A DNA stretch of 64,000 nucleotides from Neisseriaceae bacterium (lineage in GTDB: Bacteria; Pseudomonadota; Gammaproteobacteria; Burkholderiales; Chromobacteriaceae), in contig JAIYAC010000010.1 in NCBI GenBank assembly GCA_027489245.1, forward strand, positions 1-64,000, read 5' to 3'. Made by a program: the position numbers and the translations under genes. A model generated the notes under the pieces. It did not search any database, was not told the origin of the DNA, and saw only the letters and a list, made by a program, of their open reading frames with translations. Numbering within the stretch: position 1 is the stretch's first letter; every line of letters begins with the position of its first letter. Of this stretch, positions 56,981 through 63,993 are shown piece by piece.

Positions 56981-57427
56981 TGCAATCGCATACGCCTGAG
57001 CGACGTTCTGCTGTACTGCGATTTGATTTGCACAGAGCTTCAGATGGCCCCAAGCGTCAGAGTTCCAGTCCTCGTGCAGCATGAGGATGATCTGGAAGTC
57101 TGCGAATTCGCCGGTGAGCAGCGATAGCAGCTTGGGTATCAGCTCGGCCGTGAAAGACGTCTTGAGAATGTAGACGCCGCGGCATCGGTCGTCATTCCAG
57201 TCCCAGTTTTGCATGTGAACGCACGATGGACCTTCCTCCGGACCAACCTCAGCCTCAAGAAGCGACTTGATCGCTAAGCCTGCACGCAGATCGAGGCGTT
57301 CCTCTGCTTCGGCGTCCGGACCGTCTGGTGTGCGTTGGTTGAGCTGGGTCTGGTTGCAGTGCTTCCAGAAATCATCTGCGTCCTTGAGGATCAGGATTTG
57401 GGCATTTGGGCGGAGTAACTGAGACAT
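56975..57427 (-). CDS. Cassette-borne hypothetical protein (150 aa)
   Basis: From ATG 57427 (MSQLLRPNAQILILKDADDFWKHCNQTQLN) 150 aa. The second half, ILKTSFTAELIPKLLSLLTGEFADFQIILMLHEDWNSDAWGHLKLCANQIAVQQ, looks like a compact alpha/beta domain, with a Trp-rich patch before it (CVHMQNWDWNDDRCRG). Cytosolic. No family recognised. The gene is enclosed by a normal attC downstream and a collapsed attC upstream. Confidence 0.62.
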   Translation of the reverse strand: MSQLLRPNAQILILKDADDFWKHCNQTQLNQRTPDGPDAEAEERLDLRAGLAIKSLLEAEVGPEEGPSCVHMQNWDWNDDRCRGVYILKTSFTAELIPKLLSLLTGEFADFQIILMLHEDWNSDAWGHLKLCANQIAVQQNVAQAYAIAV

Positions 57428-57441
57428 GCTTTGCCTTTGTG

Positions 57442-57468
57442 GGCTAACGCTTGAGCGAGTAGTTAGGC
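57442..57468 (-). other. Collapsed integron attC site
   Basis: Only 27 bp lie between GGCTAAC (57442-57448) and GTTAGGC (57462-57468). On the minus strand this is GCCTAAC, TACTCGCTCAAGC, GTTAGCC: the R'' box, one L''-like arm and the R' box, with the loop and the second arm missing. The outer boxes are perfect matches. Probably a deletion product, and likely no longer recombinogenic. Confidence 0.6.
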
Positions 57469-57795
57469 TTGAACTGTAATGCAGAAATGCAGCTGGTCGG
57501 TAGTGGCCGGATTGTCGCTCGCCCACTGAGCGGCATCGTTGCGCATCGTTGATCGGCAGAACGCTGCCGCCTCAGAAGCAGACATGTGCGAAAGGCTAAC
57601 CGTGCCTTGCGGGGCGCTACCGTGACCAACCCGGCCGTCGGCACACTTCACCCAGCCCTCCCATCCAAGAATCTGGACGCCCTGGCGCTCAAGGATCTCA
57701 AGCGCCTGCAGTGCGGCCTCAAGCGGAAGGACGATCTCTCGTTTCGAGATTGAGCGCTCGCGAAGTGATATAGGTAGAAAGCGGAGTGGGTCCAT
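57463..57795 (-). CDS. Cassette-borne hypothetical protein (110 aa)
   Basis: MDPLRFLPISLRERSISKREIVLPLEAALQALEILERQGVQILGWEGWVKCADGRVGHGSAPQGTVSLSHMSASEAAAFCRSTMRNDAAQW and a C-terminal TTDQLHFCITVQA. A conserved-looking small protein with a GWEGWVK...GRVGHG core. I have seen similar unnamed proteins in other proteobacterial integrons, but no function. The stop codon is in the R'' box of the attC that follows. Cytosolic. Confidence 0.72.
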   Translation of the reverse strand: MDPLRFLPISLRERSISKREIVLPLEAALQALEILERQGVQILGWEGWVKCADGRVGHGSAPQGTVSLSHMSASEAAAFCRSTMRNDAAQWASDNPATTDQLHFCITVQA

Positions 57796-57800
57796 GTGAG

Positions 57801-57896
57801 CCTAAGGTTGTAGGTAAGGGGCGCTGCCCTGTGATTTATCGCGCAGCGTCCAGCGGAGGTCGAAGGCCGAAGCGGGCTTGACCGCAGTGTTAGCTT
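57801..57896 (-). other. Integron attC site
   Basis: About 95 bp from GCCTAAG to GTTAGCT on the plus strand. On the minus strand GCTAAC is followed by TGCGGTCAAGC, a long GC-rich stem-loop, then CCCCTTACCTACAAC and CTTAGGC. The arms resemble those of the site at 60956-61033. The R' box carries C where consensus has G (CTTAGGC), so the site may be weakened. Confidence 0.68.
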
Positions 57897-58483
57897 TCAT
57901 CGCAAAGACCTCGCAATAATGGTGCGCGGTACCCAGGGTCTTTTTCGTGAAACTGAAGAACCTTGGAGTTGAGGTCGAGGTTCAAGTAGACCTCAGCGTA
58001 GTTTTTCTCCGAATTGGCGCTGAAAAAAAGTTTCATCTTGATCGGATTGGACTTTACGAGTCGCGGATCACTGGAAAGACCAACAGCATCGACCTCAATG
58101 CGCGATGGCATCTTGGCTGTCGCACAAGGTAATTGATAATAACTGGCAAGTAACTTGGAAAAAGCATCGCTATCTGAACCAATACTGTGCAGGTGAACTT
58201 TGCCCCAATAGACGAAAGTGTTGGTGTTTTCGATTGGCTTCGCTATCCAGTTGGGGGATAGATCAACGGCCAGCCCTACTATTGCCCCTTGAATCTTCCC
58301 TCGGGCCACAACCGACACTAAATTTGGCGATTTTGAGTCAGTCTGGACGATCGGAAGGTCGATATCGACGAATCCCTCAGCGGTGGATAAGCGGCCCGCA
58401 GTCGGCTCGTTGCCATTGGCTGCTCCAAAGAGCGCACTAAGAAATCCCACAATGAGGCACCTCGCAAGGTGTGGCATAGGCAT
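57890..58483 (-). CDS. Cassette-borne secreted protein (197 aa), function unknown
   Basis: 197 aa with a signal peptide (MPMPHLARCLIVGFLSALFGAANG). The mature part is a mix of beta strands (RLSTAEGFVDIDLPIVQ, LVSVVARGKIQGAIVGLAVDLSPNWIAKPIENTNTFVYWGKVHLH) ending with a YAEVYLNLDLNSKVLQFHEKDPGYRAPLLRG stretch. Probably periplasmic. No family recognised. Its stop overlaps the R'' box of the downstream attC. It is larger than most cassette genes here. Confidence 0.68.
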   Translation of the reverse strand: MPMPHLARCLIVGFLSALFGAANGNEPTAGRLSTAEGFVDIDLPIVQTDSKSPNLVSVVARGKIQGAIVGLAVDLSPNWIAKPIENTNTFVYWGKVHLHSIGSDSDAFSKLLASYYQLPCATAKMPSRIEVDAVGLSSDPRLVKSNPIKMKLFFSANSEKNYAEVYLNLDLNSKVLQFHEKDPGYRAPLLRGLCDES

Positions 58484-58489
58484 GGTGAA

Positions 58490-58609
58490 AGCTAACGTCC
58501 AAGGTAGGCGGTGCCGTAAGGAGCGCCGCGACTGAAGGGGATCAACGAGGGAAAGGACAATGGTGAAGCCATGGCCCTTGTTGGTATCCGTTTTACCGCC
58601 CGGTTAGGC
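58490..58609 (-). other. Integron attC site
   Basis: 120 bp from AGCTAAC (58490-58496) to GTTAGGC (58603-58609). On the minus strand GCCTAAC, CGGGCGGTAAAACGG, a long central part with inverted repeats (GGCGCTCC / GGTGCC region), CCGCCTACCTTGGACG, GTTAGCT. The GGGCGGTA/ACCGCC arms can pair. Longer than the other sites, within the known size range. Confidence 0.68.
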
Positions 58610-58720
58610 TGGCACGCGAAGTGGAAGCGGGAAGAACCGGCTGAGCCTTGCCGGATTTGTGGGGAAGCAGAATGCTTGGGCATATATCGGCCTGTTCGAA
58701 TTTCCTTAGCCACGTCTAGG

Positions 58721-59116
58721 CTACGGCACATACACCATATCAACTTGGACGTTGATACCCGATGCTGCATCAGTAACCCGGGCCTTTAGTACAAGGTCAC
58801 TTCTGCCTTCTTCTTTGGTCCAAAGGTCGATGAGAGCATCCCAATGATTACCGTACCAAATGCAAGCGGAAGAAAGCCATGACGCCTGAGGAAGCGCAAT
58901 AAGCTTCGCGCCATATTCCTGGATGTATTCCCGCATCTGGGAAGCGGTATCGGGAAAGCGAAGGCTAATGTTTGACCCGCAAGATGCGAGTTCAAAGTCA
59001 CCGTCAGCCAACGCATCTACGACCTGCTCGAACGTCTGTCGCCAAGCAGTTGGAATTGGATGTTGTTGTCCGTCTTTGAGGGCGGAAACAACGGAAACTG
59101 AAACATCATTGTTCAC
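58721..59116 (-). CDS. Cassette-borne DUF7668-like protein (131 aa)
   Basis: 131 aa: PIPTAWRQTFEQVVDALADGDFELA, then QMREYIQEYGAKLIALPQASWLSSACIWYGNHWDALIDLWTKEEGRSDLVLKARVTDAASGINVQVDMVYVP. The ordered W...F..IV.AL..GDF, Y.......L....W.....W....W..L.DL.T..EG.SDL.L...V pattern is what I recall of the DUF7668 family. That family is frequent in integrons and has no known function. The assignment is from memory. Confidence 0.7.
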   Translation of the reverse strand: MNNDVSVSVVSALKDGQQHPIPTAWRQTFEQVVDALADGDFELASCGSNISLRFPDTASQMREYIQEYGAKLIALPQASWLSSACIWYGNHWDALIDLWTKEEGRSDLVLKARVTDAASGINVQVDMVYVP

Positions 59117-59138
59117 AGCAGATCCCTGACAGCAGATG

Positions 59139-59210
59139 GCCTAACGTTGGACGTAACCGGACGACGCAGCGCGAAGCGATGCGGAGGTCCTGTTGACGGA
59201 ATTGTTGGGC
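59139..59210 (-). other. Integron attC site (canonical)
   Basis: 72 bp from GCCTAAC (59139-59145) to GTTGGGC (59204-59210), both fitting RYYYAAC/GTTRRRY. On the minus strand: GCCCAAC, AATTCCGTCAACAGG, a GCATCGCTTCGCG-type stem, CCGGTTACGTCCAACG, GTTAGGC. One of the best sites in the array and probably functional. Confidence 0.88.
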
Positions 59211-59213
59211 CAT

Positions 59214-59423
59214 TTACCCATGCTTGATAACACTCGGTTCATCTTCACAGTTTTGTAATACGGCATATTTCCCACTTATCTTGCCAACAAGTGAAATCGG
59301 AAGTGAAGTAGCACCATCGTCGGATGAAATGCGGACCTCAAGAGTTTGATCCTCAAACGATTGAAGTTCTTTAATCAGACCAGCAATCGTTTTTCCTCGG
59401 CTTGTCCATTCCGGATTTTTCAT
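59214..59423 (-). CDS. Cassette-borne hypothetical protein (69 aa)
   Basis: MKNPEWTSRGKTIAGLIKELQSFEDQTLEVRISSDDGATSLPISLVGKISGKYAVLQNCEDEPSVIKHG. A small acidic protein with a helix (GLIKELQSFE) and beta strands; unnamed relatives are common in proteobacterial integron cassettes. It is bounded by two canonical attC sites, so it forms a complete one-gene cassette. No function known. Confidence 0.75.
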   Translation of the reverse strand: MKNPEWTSRGKTIAGLIKELQSFEDQTLEVRISSDDGATSLPISLVGKISGKYAVLQNCEDEPSVIKHG

Positions 59424-59430
59424 CTAAAGA

Positions 59431-59487
59431 GCCTAACGTTCGAATTAACGGGCGCCGCAAGGCGTCCCGTAGAATGACGGGTTAGGG
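59431..59487 (-). other. Integron attC site (canonical)
   Basis: 57 bp from GCCTAAC (59431-59437) to GTTAGGG (59481-59487). On the minus strand: CCCTAAC, CCGTCATTCTACGGGACGCC, a 4-6 base loop, GGCGCCCGTTAATTCGAACG, GTTAGGC. The GGGACGCC/GGCGCCC arms pair well. Probably functional. The stop of the CPCC gene lies in the R'' box. Confidence 0.88.
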
Positions 59488-59862
59488 CGATGGCAGACAA
59501 AAGGTTTGCTCACTTGCTTCTCTCAACCAATAGTAGAACGGCGCTTTATCAGCTGCGGCCTTAAAGTAAAAATGGCCATCGTTCGGAACACTAGCGGATT
59601 GAACTTCACTGGGTAAAAGTGGCCGCCAAGTACTTGCACGCTCAAAGCCCCTGAATGATGTAACGCCTATTGGTACCTTGGAAAGTGTTTCCAATTGGTG
59701 TGCAAAAAGGCTCAGTTTGTTGGCACCGCCAGCCATCGACGGATGACGGAGTTGGGCTGGGTCATCTTCCCAGTCGCAGACAACGCATATGGCATACGTT
59801 CCTGGCCGCTCGTCAAATGCGAGGAAGCCACAAGAAGGACATGGGTAGCTTTGCTCCGTCAT
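59482..59862 (-). CDS. Cassette-borne CPCC-family cysteine-rich protein
   Basis: 126 aa starting MTEQSYPCPSCGFLAFDERPGTYAICVVCDWEDDPAQLRHP. The CPSCG and CVVCDWEDD pairs (four Cys) match the Cys-rich CPCC family (PF14206), which probably binds a metal. The rest is not recognised. Typical integron-cassette member, cytosolic, function unknown. It begins 10 bases from an atypical attC-like boundary (GCTAAC at 59874-59879). Confidence 0.85.
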   Translation of the reverse strand: MTEQSYPCPSCGFLAFDERPGTYAICVVCDWEDDPAQLRHPSMAGGANKLSLFAHQLETLSKVPIGVTSFRGFERASTWRPLLPSEVQSASVPNDGHFYFKAAADKAPFYYWLREASEQTFCLPSP

Positions 59863-59872
59863 TGGAAGATAG

Positions 59873-60094
59873 CGCTAACGTGAAATATACACCTATGCAA
59901 GTGCATATTAATTTAATCAATGCGCATAAATCAAGCGCCTACTTGTTTCCCTTTAATTTTTAATGGCATGGAATTAAGCAAGTCGTAAAATACACAACCA
60001 AACGGGACTGCTGGCTGTTTTCTCTTCCTGCTACCAGATCAGCTGTTAATGCCTGAGCACTGAAGTGAGCGAGAGTTGAGCACTTTGTTAATCC
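59873..60094 (-). other. Long attC-like spacer or relict cassette
   Basis: 222 bp without a gene. The lower end has GCGCTAAC (R' side), and the upper end, read on the minus strand, begins GGATTAACAAAGTGCTCAACTC, which resembles the start of VCR-like attC sites. The middle is AT-rich and has inverted bits (GTGCATATTAAT, ATGCGCATAAAT). It could be one very long attC, or two sites with a lost gene between them. Confidence 0.4.
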
Positions 60095-60487
60095 TTACTC
60101 ATAATTGTGTAGCTCTGCTTTTATGTCTTGAATCAACTGGCTGGCGGGGATGATGACCGCCTGGAAGTTTCCGACTGGAAAAACTGCGAGCTGAACAAGT
60201 TTATCTTGCATGTCAGGTAACCAGTCACCTAAGAAGGCTTCTAGCTCAATAGGCTCCGGCACATAGTTTTGCCACGGGCCTTGTGCTTGACACTTGGCGT
60301 ATTCTGGATGAGGCCATAGTGGAAAAGCTTCTGCCCCTTCATCGCCAGCTAAGGCCCACCCGCCTGTAGTGCGAAGCCCCCACACTTGCTCCCAGTCTGT
60401 AACTCGTTTTATAAAGTGTGTATATCTGGCCGGGCCATCAAGTGCTGAAACCTGCTCAATTTGCTCTTGAGTAACGCGGTAAGTCAT
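60095..60487 (-). CDS. Cassette-borne DUF2750 protein
   Basis: 130 aa: LDGPARYTHFIKRVTDWEQVWGLRTTGGWALAGDEGAEAFPLWPHPEYAKCQAQGPWQNYVPEPIELEAFLGDWLPDMQDKLVQLAVFPVGNFQAVIIPASQLIQDIKAELHNYE. This is the DUF2750 pattern (PF11042) along the whole length. Function unknown; often found in integrons. Cytosolic. Confidence 0.88.
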   Translation of the reverse strand: MTYRVTQEQIEQVSALDGPARYTHFIKRVTDWEQVWGLRTTGGWALAGDEGAEAFPLWPHPEYAKCQAQGPWQNYVPEPIELEAFLGDWLPDMQDKLVQLAVFPVGNFQAVIIPASQLIQDIKAELHNYE

Positions 60488-60562
60488 GAGGGCGCCGTTT
60501 CTGGAGAAGGGTTAGGTGTCACTACGGGACGAAGACTCTTGAACCAGTATGGTGAAGTACAA

Positions 60563-60946
60563 TCACAGGTTATCCTCTGTGCCATTCGTTAAACGCTTGT
60601 ACACTTTTGATGGTGGGAAAACCCAGCTCTCGCCGTGATTGATGCCCAAGGCCTGGAGTTCATCATTGATGGCCCAGTCACCACCCTTGCTCCGGCGATA
60701 AATCTCGCCAATATAGCCTCCAAGCATCTTGCAGACCATCTGGACTTCGTCGTCAGAAGGTCCCCTCCGCAATAGCTTACCCAAGAAGCCTTTGGGGCGA
60801 GTCTGGAACAGCTTCTCGGCAATGGACTCGACATCTCGGATACTGTCGTTGGCGTAGTCCAGCGATACACCAAACTTGCTGAAAGCGAAATCAACCGCAT
60901 CCTCTGCGTATGCCATCATTATTTCATTGGGGGGTGGAGTCGACAT
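60563..60946 (-). CDS. Cassette-borne hypothetical protein (127 aa)
   Basis: From ATG 60946 (MSTPPPNEIMMAYAEDAVDFAFSKFGVSLDY). The later part is IGEIYRRSKGGDWAIN... and a C-terminal VFPPSKVYKRLTNGTEDNL. The GGxW...FPxxKxxKR layout recalls DUF3806-type proteins but the match is tentative. An alternative start at 60952 adds two residues. No clear attC separates it from the DUF2750 gene; only a single GTTAGGT box (60513-60519) remains. Confidence 0.7.
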   Translation of the reverse strand: MSTPPPNEIMMAYAEDAVDFAFSKFGVSLDYANDSIRDVESIAEKLFQTRPKGFLGKLLRRGPSDDEVQMVCKMLGGYIGEIYRRSKGGDWAINDELQALGINHGESWVFPPSKVYKRLTNGTEDNL

Positions 60947-60955
60947 GTGCATCAA

Positions 60956-61033
60956 GCTTAACGTTGCAGGTAAAGGGCGGCCCGCATGCGGGAGCTAGCC
61001 AAGGCCACAACGACGTTGACCGGAGTATTAGAT
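60956..61033 (-). other. Integron attC site
   Basis: 78 bp from GCTTAAC (60956-60962) to ATTAGAT (61027-61033). On the minus strand ATCTAAT, CTCCGGTCAACGTC, a stem with CCCGCATGCGGG, CCCTTTACCTGCAACG, GTTAAGC. Both arms match those of the 57801-57896 site. It marks the upstream edge of the array: nothing coding lies just beyond. Confidence 0.78.
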
Positions 61034-61651
61034 ATATGGCGCTCATTCTGTTGTCACTGCTGTGATCTTGCCATAAACCATTTTGGATTGTCATAAGGTT
61101 GGATTAAAACGCTCACCATGTCCGTGGAGTTTATGCCGCCAGGCATCGCTGGCTTGCTTGTGCCTGTAGGGTGGTTAGCACTATCGCGAGGAAGGTTGGC
61201 CGCAGCGGCGGGTGGTAACTGTCATGCTGCTCAGGGTGTCGCCGGGCAAATAAGAGATGGCGTGGCAGGCTAGAGCAAGGCGGTGTGTCTGGGCCTGCCG
61301 TGCTTTCGTGGCGTGGGGGCTTACCGCAGCAGCAGACGCTAGACATGAAAAACCCCGCGTCGCGCGGGGCGAGGCGGGGTTGGGTGCTGTAGGTTTGCAG
61401 AGTTCGTGAAAAACGTGGCCCTTGATTTCAAAGGATTTTTTCACTGCGGTGCACATGTGATGGGCCTGTCAGAGAGCAGACTACATGAAAAATTCCTACA
61501 AAATTTGCGCTATTTGTGAAAAATAAGTCGCAAAGCAAGCAAATTCAATGACTTATGCATGGCCCTTCTGGTTGCTACGTAAGGTCGCAGGCATTAACAC
61601 CAGGCCACAATATCCGGCAGAACCTCAGCTAAAGCTGACGTTACGTCGCGG
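61034..61651. other. Non-coding boundary region of the cassette array
   Basis: 618 bp with no supported gene. It contains one copy of the abundant 10-mer (61194-61203), the only one in this right-hand part. A strong minus-strand terminator lies at 61349-61370. AT-rich flanks carry two GTGAAAAA words (about 61406 and 61517). An attI site or integrase remnant might be expected here but I cannot recognise one. Confidence 0.5.
61349..61370 (-). terminator. Terminator in the array-boundary region
   Basis: On the minus strand CCCCGCG and CGCGGGG-type arms (61353-61370) form a stem followed by T5 and CATG. It would end transcription coming from the AbiH gene before the cassette array. Confidence 0.7.
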
Positions 61652-62554
61652 TTATACGTCGGCCCACGAAGAGACCACGATATTGGTAGCTTGTACACCC
61701 AGTTCCAGAAGCCGAGCCTGCTTGTTATCCGCATCATCATTGGAACGACAGGCTACTTGCCATCGGGCAGCTGCCACACTTGGTATCGCGAGCAATGCCT
61801 TGAAATAGGCCGCGTCCACTTCGGACAAGGAGTGTCCCAATACGACCACCTCTTCGAGACGGGACAACCGTTCGAAAAATGGACGATGTATCTGGATCAG
61901 TTCCGCCGAGGGTTTAAAGGTAGAGGAAAAATATGCATCGAGGATGTCGTTAGCCTCTATGAGCCGAGTATCTATATCTTCGATGTCCGGGCGACTGTTA
62001 AGTGACTTCCGCTCTAGGGGATTCCAAGCATGTCCCAATACCAAGTCGCAGTCCAGAAGGTCGGCTCTACCGTGGATATGCAAAACGTGCGCATCAGGGA
62101 CGTCGTACAGATCGCGAAGCGTAGCTGTGTAGTTGAAAGTTAAAAAACGGGCACTAGGATCGATGGTCTGCAGTCGCTGCCGCGCTGTCGCCAGCGTTGG
62201 AATTGGTAATTGACGTATCCATTGACCGAATCGCAGCCTGAGTCTTGCCGACAGGCATTGGACGAGGCGATCGACTTCATACTGGAAATCGTGATGGCCT
62301 GACTCGCTCCAATCGTCGGTGCCGTAGGAAGACATAAAATGTCCGAGATCATCGATGATCCCGTCCGCATCGATCTCACCCAGCGCGGACTCAAGATCGC
62401 TCCAGTCGTTGCCTGCTGGTAGATAATTATCCACGGTATCCAGCAGATCACGGTCGTGATTCCGCACGAACTCCTTGAATTGCCAGTAGCTTGAGGGAAT
62501 GTCGTGCCACAGATCGAATCCGTTGCCAATAATATAGAGCTTGGTAATGTTCAT
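61652..62554 (-). CDS. AbiH-family abortive-infection protein
   Basis: 300 aa from ATG 62554: MNITKLYIIGNGFDLWHDIPSSYWQFKEFV, the AbiH (PF14253) hallmark GNGFDLxH. It continues NDWSDLESALGEID, FLTFNYTATLRDLYDV, HVLHIHGRADLLDCDLVLGHAWNP, EEVVVLGHSLSEVDAAYFKAL. Members protect bacteria against phage by abortive infection; the mechanism is not known. It stands downstream of a YkgJ-type gene (62-bp gap), and its composition is closer to the imported segment than to the core genes. Confidence 0.88.
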   Translation of the reverse strand: MNITKLYIIGNGFDLWHDIPSSYWQFKEFVRNHDRDLLDTVDNYLPAGNDWSDLESALGEIDADGIIDDLGHFMSSYGTDDWSESGHHDFQYEVDRLVQCLSARLRLRFGQWIRQLPIPTLATARQRLQTIDPSARFLTFNYTATLRDLYDVPDAHVLHIHGRADLLDCDLVLGHAWNPLERKSLNSRPDIEDIDTRLIEANDILDAYFSSTFKPSAELIQIHRPFFERLSRLEEVVVLGHSLSEVDAAYFKALLAIPSVAAARWQVACRSNDDADNKQARLLELGVQATNIVVSSWADV

Positions 62555-62616
62555 AAACTCATAAGTTGAAAGTGTTTGAATAGTGAATCGCCCCGGCTCC
62601 TGTTGGCAATCCTGCA

Positions 62617-63258
62617 CTATGATTGGACTGTCCCAGAGAAAAAATCCCGGATATCTGCAAAGCAACCATTTCCCCAAACACGCGCCAGCCCCATATAGGC
62701 ACTTTCTGCACTTGAGAACTTAACAAGTGGCATTTCCACGTTGAGTGACCGATCTGGAGAACACCAGTATGCCGAGGAATCAAAGTTCATATGCTTCCGA
62801 CAGGCGAAGGGACGAACTTCATAAATTGAACAAGCACCATTTTTCAGGAAGGGACAAGGAACGCCATTAAATGTGTCCAAATCATGAACTTTGCTACTAT
62901 GCAAATGAATGGGCCTAGCTCCAGTCTCTCTCTCAATAAGCGCCACTTCTAGTTGAGATACCATCACGTTCATGTGGCAACAAGCAGAACAGCCTTTTCC
63001 GCAGGCGATATAGGGTGCGGCGATAGCTCCCAATTCATTTAGCAGCTGATATAACCTCCGCAGTTTACTGAAAGCGGATGCATTCTCCAGAGATAGCTGT
63101 CGCTCGATCACATCCTCGCGTTGCTCAAGCCTGGAGGGAACAGCAGCTAGAAATTTTTCTCTATTCACCTTTGCGGTTTGAATACTCACCTCAGCCAAAG
63201 GTTCTTTAGATGCCACCTCATGGGGCGATTGCACAGCAATCTTGCTAGTTTCATTCAT
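62617..63258 (-). CDS. YkgJ-family cysteine-cluster protein
   Basis: 213 aa: a helical N-terminus of about 80 residues, then the CxxxCxxC-type cluster GKGCSACCHMNV, HxLSSKVHD, CPFLKNGACSIYEVRPFACRKHMNFDSS, where the conserved Cys residues of PF03692 (putative zinc/iron site) appear. C-terminal segment SPDRSLNVEMPLVKF. Function unknown. GC content is lower than in the core genome, in line with the neighbouring AbiH gene, so both may belong to a transferred unit. Confidence 0.85.
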   Translation of the reverse strand: MNETSKIAVQSPHEVASKEPLAEVSIQTAKVNREKFLAAVPSRLEQREDVIERQLSLENASAFSKLRRLYQLLNELGAIAAPYIACGKGCSACCHMNVMVSQLEVALIERETGARPIHLHSSKVHDLDTFNGVPCPFLKNGACSIYEVRPFACRKHMNFDSSAYWCSPDRSLNVEMPLVKFSSAESAYMGLARVWGNGCFADIRDFFSGTVQS

Positions 63259-63363
63259 GTACTTACTTCTCCTGCTTTCAGCTTTCCATAGGAAGCGGGA
63301 CAGTCAACAACGACTCACAAAGTGTCTAGAGAGGCTAAGGTGATTCAGTTCTAGATTTTATTC

Positions 63364-63993
63364 TTATTGTTTCATCAAATCCTTAAATTCCATCACTGAC
63401 ATGATATTTATATTTGGCAATATGGTTTCAAATATTTTATCATCGCTAACAATGATATCATCATAAGATCTTAGGTAGGTTGTGTGAAGAATATCTAGCC
63501 AATCATTTTTAGCGGCAGCCTCTCTTAGGCATCTTCTTTTTAGATTAAAGGAGCGGTATGCAAAGAAAAACAGATCAAGACTATTGTTGTACATTTCCAT
63601 TATTTCTTCATTGCCTAGAGAGTAATTTCCAGTGACGGCCCTGTAGAATAGTGGGGCATCCTCTCTTTTAAAATACTCCATTGCAACTCTAGATGGATGC
63701 GCATCCTTTGGCAATTTTTCTAACGCTGAAATGTCACTAGGACTTGGGTCAGAAAACATAATCTCAAGATTCATCGTTATTTTTTCTGGCTCTGGTTCAG
63801 GAGTTGCATACAGTTCTGTTATTTTGCTCTGAAAAATTTTTGTATTGGATTCATATTGTCTTGCTATTTCATTAAAAGCATTGGCACTAATTGAATTTCC
63901 CGCCATATTGCTAGCAATTGTTTTATGTATGTGTTCTGATTCGGTAGTATCAATCGTATCCACAAAAGCAGTCTCGATCATTTCCAACGGCAT
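63364..63993 (-). CDS. PIN-like C-terminal domain protein (209 aa, may start beyond the window)
   Basis: AT-rich gene (about one third GC), very unlike the rest of the window. The N-terminal part is helical and Ser/Asn/Glu-rich. The end, NDWLDILHTTYLRSYDDIIVSDDKIFETILPNINIMSVMEFKDLMKQ, resembles the second half of PIN-type nucleases (a D..H..YL...D.ivS.Dk pattern). The reading frame stays open to the window edge, so the true start may be upstream. Function unknown; a toxin-like or defence nuclease is only a possibility. Confidence 0.5.
   Translation of the reverse strand: MPLEMIETAFVDTIDTTESEHIHKTIASNMAGNSISANAFNEIARQYESNTKIFQSKITELYATPEPEPEKITMNLEIMFSDPSPSDISALEKLPKDAHPSRVAMEYFKREDAPLFYRAVTGNYSLGNEEIMEMYNNSLDLFFFAYRSFNLKRRCLREAAAKNDWLDILHTTYLRSYDDIIVSDDKIFETILPNINIMSVMEFKDLMKQ

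Noticed and set aside
58571..58789. 72-codon plus-strand frame with a CRICGEAEC segment, in the array
   Set aside because: It overlaps an attC site and the DUF7668-like gene on the other strand and has no clear ribosome-binding site. The Cys pattern is suggestive but too weak to call.
61548..61808. 86-codon plus-strand frame overlapping the AbiH gene end
   Set aside because: Antisense to AbiH for more than half its length; no family features.
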